Made by a program: the position numbers and the translations under genes. From Pardosa pseudoannulata (lineage: Eukaryota > Arthropoda > Arachnida > Araneae > Lycosidae): DNA of 64,000 bases. Of the stretch, positions 56,550 to 64,000 are shown piece after piece. The DNA is taken from NCBI GenBank assembly GCA_032207245.1, contig CM063502.1, forward strand, positions 49,098,404-49,162,403, read 5' to 3'. The first letter of the stretch is position 1, and each line of letters starts with the position of its first letter. The notes beneath the pieces were generated by a model, which worked only from the letters and a program-made list of their open reading frames with translations, was not told where the DNA came from and did no database searches.

Positions 56550-57790
56550 TACCCGTTTAAAATTTCATCTAAATATAAATCCTCAGATCATTTATGTTGA
56601 GGATATTGTTCTTACGGAAATAGAAAAATTATTAAAAATTTTTCATGCATTATTTGAATCATTATGACTATAACACCGTATTCATACATTGTATAGAGTG
56701 GATGTATCAGACATCTTTTTTTAATTTTAAATAGTACTATCTCTTAAATACCTTAAATCTCTTAAATATCTCTTAAATACCTTAAATCTCTTAAATATCT
56801 CTTAAATAGCTCTCTTAATAATTTTAAATAATAAGAGGTTTAATTTTAAATAGTAAAATTTCATCTAAACATAAATTCTCAGATCATTTATTTTGGGGGC
56901 ATTGTTCTTACAGAAATAGAAAAAATTGTTTAAATATTTTTTCTGCATTATTTTAATCATAATGACTATAACAATATATACATACACTGTATAGAATGGA
57001 TGTATCATACATCTTTTTTAATTTTAAATAGTAATATCTCTTAAATCTCTTAAATATCTCTCTGAATAATTTTAAATAGTAATAGTTTTAATTTTAAATA
57101 GTACAATTTGATCTAAATATAAATCCTCAGATCATTTATGTTGAGGATATTGTTCGTACATAAATAGAAAAAATTGTTTAAATATTTGTCCTGCATTATT
57201 TGAATCATGACTATAACAGCATATTCATACATACACTGTATAGTGTGGATGTATCAGACATTTTTTTAAAAATTTTAAATAGTAATATCTTTTAAATCTC
57301 TTAAATATCTCTCTTAATAATTTTAAATAGTAATAGTTTTAATTTTAAATAGTAAAATTTCATCTAAATATAAATCCTCAGATCATTTATGGTAGGATAT
57401 TGTTCTTACAGAAATAGAAAAAAAATATTTAAATATTTGTCCTGCATTATTTGAATCATAATAACTATAGTAACATATTCATACACTGTATAGTGTGAAT
57501 GTATGAGACATTTTTTTTAATTTTAGATAGTATTATCTCTTAAATCTCTTAAATATCTCTCTTAATAATTTAAAATAGTAATAGTTTTAATTTTAAATAG
57601 TAAAATTTCATCTAAATATGAATCTTCAGATCATTTATGTTGAGGATATTGTTCTTACATAAATAGAAAAAAATTATTTAAATATTTTTCCTGCATTATT
57701 TGAATCATAATGACTATTACAACATATTCATGCATTTTATAGAGTAGATGTATCAGACATCTTTTTTAATTTTAAATAGTAATAGCTCAT
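56550..57790 (-). pseudogene. Run of five dead exon-intron modules (~250-300 bp each)
   Basis: The marker GCATTATTTGAATCAT-like recurs at 56647, 56945, 57193, 57443 and 57693 (298, 248, 250, 250 bp apart). Each module has an exon relic AACAATATCCTCAACATAAA..TGATCTGAGGATTTATATTTAG..GATGAAATTTT, in which the acceptor CAG|G has become TAAG and an in-frame stop sits after Q-H-K. The dead form was evidently itself amplified, since all copies share the lesions. Confidence 0.8.
56735..56820. repeat. (CTCTTAAATA)n-type minisatellite
   Basis: Irregular repeats of TCTCTTAAATA / CCTTAAA within the first dead module explain its extra length. Shorter versions occur in the following modules. Confidence 0.85.
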
Positions 57791-57877
57791 ATAAAATAAA
57801 GACTGAAATTAAAAATTTTTAAAGTTGACATTGCAAGCATTACATATTTCTACACTTAAATCCCCGTCAGTACTCAC

Positions 57878-57958
57878 TCCGTTCTCATTGAAGATCCCAT
57901 ATAAATAATATTCATTGCGATTTATCTGACGAACTTCATTATGATCTGAGTCGTCTTC
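57878..57958 (-). CDS. Acidic protein exon F, 27 codons
   Basis: Acceptor GCTATTTTTACAG, exon EDDSDHNEVRQINRNEYYLY plus GIFNENG, donor GTGAGT. 81 bp, phase 0-0. The less acidic C-terminal half (NEYYLYGIFNENG) distinguishes it from C and G. Confidence 0.65.
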
Positions 57959-58168
57959 CTGTAAAAATAGCAGAAATTGTATGCTTTAAATATTTTTTAT
58001 GCATTTTTTAAATCACAGTGACTGTTATAATTTATTATTACTATTTTATAAGTAGAATGCCTTAAGTATCTTTCATATTTCAGATAGTAATTGTTCATTT
58101 AAAATAAAAATTGAAATTAAAAATAATTTAATGCTGACATTGCAAGCTTCATGTATTTCATCACTTAC

Positions 58169-58246
58169 TTCCCAATCTATGCTTTCCTCCGTGTCTGTAT
58201 CGAAAGCTTCAAAGAAACGTGCATTTTCAGCCTCTTCATCTGTTTC
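58169..58246 (-). CDS. Acidic protein exon G, 26 codons
   Basis: Acceptor TGCTGTTTCTACAG, exon ETDEEAENARFFEAFDTDTE plus ESIDWE, donor GTAAGT. 78 bp, phase 0-0. It is the most upstream intact exon in the window and forms the downstream edge of the 797 bp array, whose stubs (ETDSEDEEN) are related to its first codons. Confidence 0.7.
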
Positions 58247-58249
58247 CTG

Positions 58250-61200
58250 TAGAAACAGCAAGATTTGTTTAATTATTTGTCATGGATTATTTGTAACACA
58301 ATGACTCTTATAATTTCTTTTTATAATTTTATTGGTGGAATGCCTTAGGCATCTTTTATATATTAGATAGTAGCTTTTCATTTGAAAGGAAAAGGGATAT
58401 TAAATATTTTAATGTTGACATTGGAAGCTTCACACATTACATCGCTTAGGGATGTGAACCCGTTTAAAAATTTATCTAAACATAAATCCTGAGTTTTTTC
58501 ATGTTGGAGATATTGTTCTTACAGAAATTCCCTCCCCCCTATATAATAATAGCCTAAGTTATCTGTCCGTCAGTCCTCGAATTTATGAAGCGGTTAGACC
58601 TAGAATGGATAGAGGCATCCATATTAGATTCTTGATGAGTTAGGATTAGCAAAATTCAAAGCTACTAAACTTTATCTTCTCTTAAGCTATCGATCCAATT
58701 CTAAAATAAATTGGTATAAATATGTTTCACATCACAGCAAAAAATACTGTCGTCTTTAAAACGTTCGAAATCCACTTCTTCCCCCTTTCGAGCGTTTAAT
58801 GCCATTATTTCAAGCCCTATTTTTCCCGGTTAAGAGTATTCGATTGCATTTATATATCCCATAATAAATAGGTAAAAATAACATTTTTTCTAGAATTATG
58901 ACGTTATTCATTTAACCATCTCATTTAATCATTTCTTATTTTAAATTGTTTAAATACCGTTATTTTTATACGTTTCATCACTGAACTTAGATATTACGTA
59001 AATAATTTTAATGCATATTTTCTTCATCTTCGGAATCTGTTTCCTGTAGAAACAGCAAGATGTGTTTAATTATTTATCATGGATTATTTGTAACATAATG
59101 ACTCTTATAATTTCTTTTTACAATTTTATAGGGGGAATGCCTTAAGTATTTTTCATATATTAGATAGTAACTGTTCATTAAAAAGGAAAAGTGAAATTAA
59201 ATATTTTAATGTTGACATTGGAAGCTTCACACATTACATCGCTTAGGGATGTGAACCCGTTTAAAGCTTTATCTAAACTTAAATCCTGAGATTTTTCATG
59301 TTGGAGATATTGTTCTTACAGAAATTCCCTCCCCCCTATATAATAATAGCCTAAGTTATCTGTCCGTCAGTCCTCGAATTTATGAAGCGGTTGTACCTGG
59401 AATTGATAGAGGCATCCATATTGCATTCTTGATGAGTTAGGGTTAGCAAAATTCAAAGCGAGTAAAGTTTATCTTCTCCTAAGCTATCGATCCGATTCTA
59501 AAATAAATTGGTATAAATATGCTTCATATCACAGCAATAAATACTGTCGTTTTAAAACGTTCGAAATCCACCCCTTCCCCCCTTTCGAGCGTTTAATGGC
59601 ATTATTTCAAGCCCTATTTTTCCCGGTTAAGAGTATTCGATTGCATTTATACATCCCATAATAAATAGGTAAAAATAACATTTTTTCTAGAATTATGACG
59701 TTATTCATTTAACCATCTCATTTAATCATTTCTTATTTTAAATTGTTTAAATACCGTTATTTTTATACGTTTTATCACTGAACTTAGATATTACGTAAAT
59801 AATTTTAATGCATATTTTCTTCATCTTCGGAATCTGTTTCCTGTAGAAACAGCAAGATGTGTTTAATTATTTATCATGGATTATTTGTAACATAATAACT
59901 CTTATAATTTCTTTTTACAATTTTATAGGGGGAATGCCTTAAGTATTTTTCATATATTAGATAGTAACTGTTCATTAAAAAGGAAAAGTGAAATTAAATA
60001 TTTTAATGTTGACATTGGAAGCTTCACACATTACATCGCTTAGGGATGTGAACCCGTTTAAAGCTTTATCTAAACTTAAATCCTGAGATTTTTCATGTTG
60101 GAGATATTGTTCTTACAGAAATTCCACCCCCCTATATAATAATAGCCTAAGTTATCTGTCCGTCAGTCCTCGAATTTATGAAGCGGTTGGACCTAGAATG
60201 GATAGAGGCATCCATATTGGATTCTTGATGAGTTAGGGTTAGCAAAATTCAAAGCCAGTAAAGCTTATCTTCTCTTAAACTACCGATCCGACTCTAAAAT
60301 AAATTGGTATAAATATGTTTCATATCACAGCGGAAAACACTGTCGTCTTTAAAACGTTCGAAATCCACCCCTTCCCCCCTTTCGAGCGTTTAATGGCATT
60401 ATTTCAAGCCCTATTTTTCCCGGTTAAGAGTATTCGATTGCATTTATACATCCCATAATAAATAGGTAAAAATAACATTTTTTCTAGAATTATGACGTTA
60501 TTCATTTAACCATCTCATTTAATCATTTCTTATTTTAAATTGTTTAAATACCGTTATTTTTATACGTTTTATCACTGAACTTAGATATTACGTAAATAAT
60601 TTTAATGCATATTTTCTTCATCTTCGGAATCTGTTTCCTGTAGAAACAGCAAGATGTGTTTAATTATTTATCATGGATTATTTGTAACATAATAACTCTT
60701 ATAATTTCTTTTTACAATTTTATAGGGGGAATGCCTTAAGTATTTTTCATATATTAGATAGTAACTGTTCATTAAAAAGGAAAAGTGAAATTAAATATTT
60801 TAATGTTGACATTGGAAGCTTCACACATTACATCGCTTAGGGATGTGAACCCGTTTAAAAATTTATCTAAACATAAATCCTGAGTTTTTTCATGTTGGAG
60901 ATATTGTTCTTACAGAAATTCCCTCCCCCCTATATAATAATAGCCTAAGTTATCTGTCCGTCAGTCCTCGAATTTATGAAGCGGTTAGACCTAGAATGGA
61001 TAGAGGCATCCATATCGGATTCTTGATGAGTTAGGGTTAGCAAAATTCAAAGCTACTAAACTTTATCTTCTCTTAAGCTATCGATCCAATTCTAAAATAA
61101 ATTGGTATAAATATGTTTCACATCACAGCAAAAAATACTGTCGTCTTTAAAACGTTCGAAATCCACCTCTTCCCCCTTTTGAGCGTTTAATGCCATTATT

Positions 61201-63316
61201 TCAAGCCCTATTTTTCCCGGTTAAGAGTATTCGATTGCATTTATATATCCCATAATAAATAGGTAAAAATAACATTTTTTCTAGAATTATGACGTTATTC
61301 ATTTAACCATCTCATTTAATCATTTCTTATTTTAAATTGTTTAAATACCGTTATTTTTATACGTTTTATCACTGAACTTAGATATTACGTAAATAATTTT
61401 AATGGATATTTTCTTCATCTTCGGAATCTGTTTCCTGTAGAAACAGCAAGATGTGTTTAATTATTTATCATGGATTATTTGTAACATAATTTCTCTTATA
61501 ATTTCTTTTTACAATTTTATAGGGGGAATGCCTTAGGTTTCTTTCATATATTAGATAGTAACTGTTCATTAAAAATGAAAAGTGAAATTAAATATTTTAC
61601 TCTTGACATTGGAAGCTTCACACATTACATCGCTTAGGGATGTGAATCCGTTTAAAACTTTATCTAAACTTAAATCCTGAGATTTTTCATGTTGGAGATA
61701 TTGTTCTTACAGAAATTCCACCCCCCTATATAATAATAGCCTAAGTTATCTGTCCGTCAGTCCTCGAATTTATGAAGCGGTTGGACCTAGAATAGATAGA
61801 GGCATCCATATTGGATTCTTGATGAGTTAGGGTTAGCAAAATTCAAAGCTACTAAACTTTATCTTCTCTTAAGCTATCGATCCAATTCTAAAATAAATTG
61901 GTATAAATATGTTTCACATCACAGCAAAAAATACTGTTGTCTTTAAAACGTTCGAAATCCACCTCTTCCCCCTTTTGAGCGTTTAATGCCATTATTTCAA
62001 GCCCTATTTTTCCCGGTTAAGAGTATTCGATTGCACTTATATATCCCATAATAAATAGGTAAAAATAACATTTTTTCTAGAATTATGACGTTATTCATTT
62101 AACCATCTCATTTAATCATTTCTTATTTTAAATTGTTTAAATACCGTTATTTTTATACGTTTTATCACTGAACTTAGATATTACGTAAATAATTTTAATG
62201 GATATTTTCTTCATCTTCGGAATCTGTTTCCTGTAGAAACAGCAAGATGTGTTTAATTATTTATCATGGATTATTTGTAACATAATTTCTCTTATAATTT
62301 CTTTTTACAATTTTATAGGGGGAATGCCTTAAGTATTTTTCATATATTAGATAGTAACTGTTCATTAAAAATGAAAAGTGAAATTAAATATTTTAATGTT
62401 GACATTGGAAGCTTCACACATTACATCGCTTAGGGATGTGAACCCGTATAAAGCTTTATCTAAACTTAAATCCTGAGATTTTTCATGTTGGAGATATTGT
62501 TCTTACAAAAATTCCACCCCCCTATATAATAATAGCCTAAGTTATCTGTCCGTCAGTCCTCGAATTTATGAAGCGGTTGGACCTGGAATTTATAGATGCA
62601 TTAATATTAAATTATTGATGAGTTAGCGTTAGAAAAATTCAAAGCTAGTCGAGTTTATCTTCTCCTAAACTATCGATCGGATTCTAAAATAAATTGGTAT
62701 AAATATGTTTCATATCACAGCAAAAAATACTGTCGTCTTTAAAACGTTCGAAATCCCCCCTTCCCCCCTTTCGAGCGTTTAATGCCATTATTTCAAGCCC
62801 TATTTTTCCCGGTTAAGAGTATTCGATTGCATTTATATATCCCATAATAAATAGGTAAAAATAACATTTTTTCTAGAATTATGACGTTATTCATTTAACC
62901 ATCTCATTTAATCATTTCTTATTTTAAATTGTTTAAATACCGTTATTTTTATACGTTTTATCACTGAACTTAGATATTACGTAAATAATTTTAATGCATA
63001 TTTTCTTCATCTTCGGAATCTGTTTCCTGTAGAAACAGCGAGATGTGTTTAATTATTTATCATGGATTATTTGTAACATAATGATTCTTATAATTTCTTT
63101 TCACAATTTTATAGGGGGAATGCCTTAGGTTTCTTTCATATATTAGATAGTAACTGTTCATTAAAAATGAAAAGTGAAATTAAATATTTTACTCTTGACA
63201 TTGGAAGCTTCACACATTACATCGCTTAGGGATGTGAATCCGTTTAAAACTTTATCTAAACTTAAATCCTGAGATTTTTCATGTTGGAGATATTGTTCTT
63301 ACAAAAATTCCACCCC
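58250..63316 (-). repeat. 797 bp tandem array, six periods, exon stub fused to Helitron-like repeat
   Basis: The acceptor/exon start GTTTCTACAG|GAAACAGAT recurs at 58246, 59043, 59840, 60637, 61434, 62230 and 63026 (797, 797, 797, 797, 796, 796 bp). In transcription order each unit has: a stub exon ETDSEDEEN followed at once by a stop; ~460-480 bp of family H repeat truncated at its TTACGTAAAT end; then a dead exon relic and intron sequence with GGGATGTGAACCCGTTTAAA. Units are very similar, so amplification is recent. None of the six upstream stubs can encode a full exon. Confidence 0.95.
59025..59043 (-). pseudogene. Exon stub H (one of six identical-type stubs)
   Basis: GAAACAGATTCCGAAGATGA.. 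codes ETDSEDEEN and then enters family H sequence, with TAA within three codons. The acceptor TTTCTACAG remains intact, so inclusion in an mRNA would terminate the protein or act as a poison exon. Equivalent stubs start at 59840, 60637, 61434, 62230 and 63026. Confidence 0.75.
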
Positions 63317-63955
63317 CCTATATAATAATAGCCTAAGTTATCTGTCCGTCAGTCCTCGAATTTATGAAGCGGTTGGATCTAGAATAGATAGAGGCATCCA
63401 TATTGGATTCTTGATGAGGTAGGGTTAGCAAAATTCAAAGCGACTAAACTTTATCTTCTCTTAAGCTATCGATCCGATTCTAAAATAAATTGGTATAAAT
63501 ATGCTTCATATCACAGCAATAAATACTGTCGTTTTAAAACGTTCGAAATCCACCCCTTCCCCCCTTTCGAGCGTTTAATGGCATTATTTCAAGCCCTATT
63601 TTTCCCGGTTAAGAGCAGGCTATTAAGTTTATCAGATAATAAATAGGTAAAAATAACATTTTTTCTAGAATTATGACGTTATTCATTTAACCATCTCATT
63701 TAATCATTTCTTATTTTAAATTGTTTAAATACCGTTATTTTCATACATTTTATCACTGAACTTAGATATTACGTAAATCATTTTCTGTTATATTTGACTT
63801 AAATAATAGATTAGATACATAGTTTTAAATTTAATCATCGATTATTTTTCGTTGCAATGAAAATTTTATCACCGGTATTAACAACAAATTCTATCTACTT
63901 CCAGGATGTAGTGGAAATAAAAGTTTCATTCCTTTATTCCCATCAATTACTGATT

Positions 63956-63958
<3 letters not shown>
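63317..63958 (+). mobile_element. Helitron-like repeat (family H), full-length copy at array end
   Basis: Unlike the six copies inside the array, this one continues past TTACGTAAAT through TTATATTTGACTTAAATAAT, CACCGGTATTAACAACAAAT and CCATCAATTACTGATTC, matching the complete copy at 44790-45430. It therefore looks like the ancestral insertion from which the array copies were cut. Confidence 0.85.

Positions 63959-64000
<42 letters not shown>
63959..64000. repeat. Poly(A) run at window end
   Basis: About 42 A directly after the family H 3' end. The copy at 44790 also has A7 at this position, so it may be an expanded tail, but an assembly-edge artefact cannot be excluded. Confidence 0.9.

Noticed and set aside
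55490..63316. CRISPR-like array
   Set aside because: Period lengths of 165-797 bp, spacer-free tandem copies and eukaryotic splice signals exclude CRISPR.
63959..64000. Retroposon poly(A) tail as proof of retroposition of family H
   Set aside because: It coincides with the window edge and may be an assembly artefact; the other complete copy has only A7.

Overview
This is eukaryotic, strongly A+T-rich nuclear DNA. It has no operon logic and holds many degraded transposons, (TA)n and poly(A/T) runs, a tRNA-derived SINE family and split exons with GT/AG signals. The mix (RNase H-bearing LINEs, Tc1/mariner, BEL/Pao, hAT and piggyBac MITEs, tRNA SINEs) fits an arthropod, and a spider or other arachnid is my best guess. 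That assignment is inference; nothing in the window names the species.

Layout. 1-1.25 kb: 3' half of a dead LINE (RT + RNase H). 2.5 kb: one convincing plus-strand terminal coding exon with a CxxC motif, flanked by two copies of a ~350 bp duplication. 4-26 kb: mostly non-coding, with hAT-type MITEs, SINEs, two tandem 5S-rRNA-like pseudogenes, perfect palindromes and diverged local duplications. 26-35 kb: another MITE, a mariner relic, a diverged direct duplication (~27.3 and ~29.6 kb), an RT fragment and a 0.92 kb hAT-type element with target-site duplication (TSD). 37-43 kb: SINE cluster (one SINE nested in another), a Tc1-like element rebuilt as a long inverted repeat, and a second LINE RNase H relic. 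44.8-50.7 kb: a ~640 bp Helitron-like repeat abutting a BEL/Pao fragment, several coding-looking ORF fragments, piggyBac-like and hAT-like MITEs, an RTE/CR1-like LINE tail and a minisatellite.

The most unusual region is 51.3-63.96 kb, on the minus strand. It is a gene or gene relic built from one exon-intron module of about 250-300 bp copied many times. Intact exons (53673, 55454, 56338, 57958 and 58246 acceptors, plus a large one at 55151) all start after a TTTNTRCAG-type acceptor. Where a donor is present they are phase 0-0, so any exon could be skipped without a frame change. The products are highly acidic and probably disordered. The most 3' exon carries an internal expansion of one 43-44 residue acidic block to eight copies. 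Between the intact exons lie dead copies with stops and lost acceptors. At the upstream end a 797 bp unit, made of a short exon stub fused to a truncated Helitron-like repeat, is tandemly repeated about six times and ends in a full copy of that repeat. The gene's 5' end lies beyond the window, and I do not recognise the protein family.

Genes here do not visibly cooperate in a pathway. The window is best read as a repeat-rich intergenic/intronic landscape with one fast-changing, exon-amplified acidic-protein locus.
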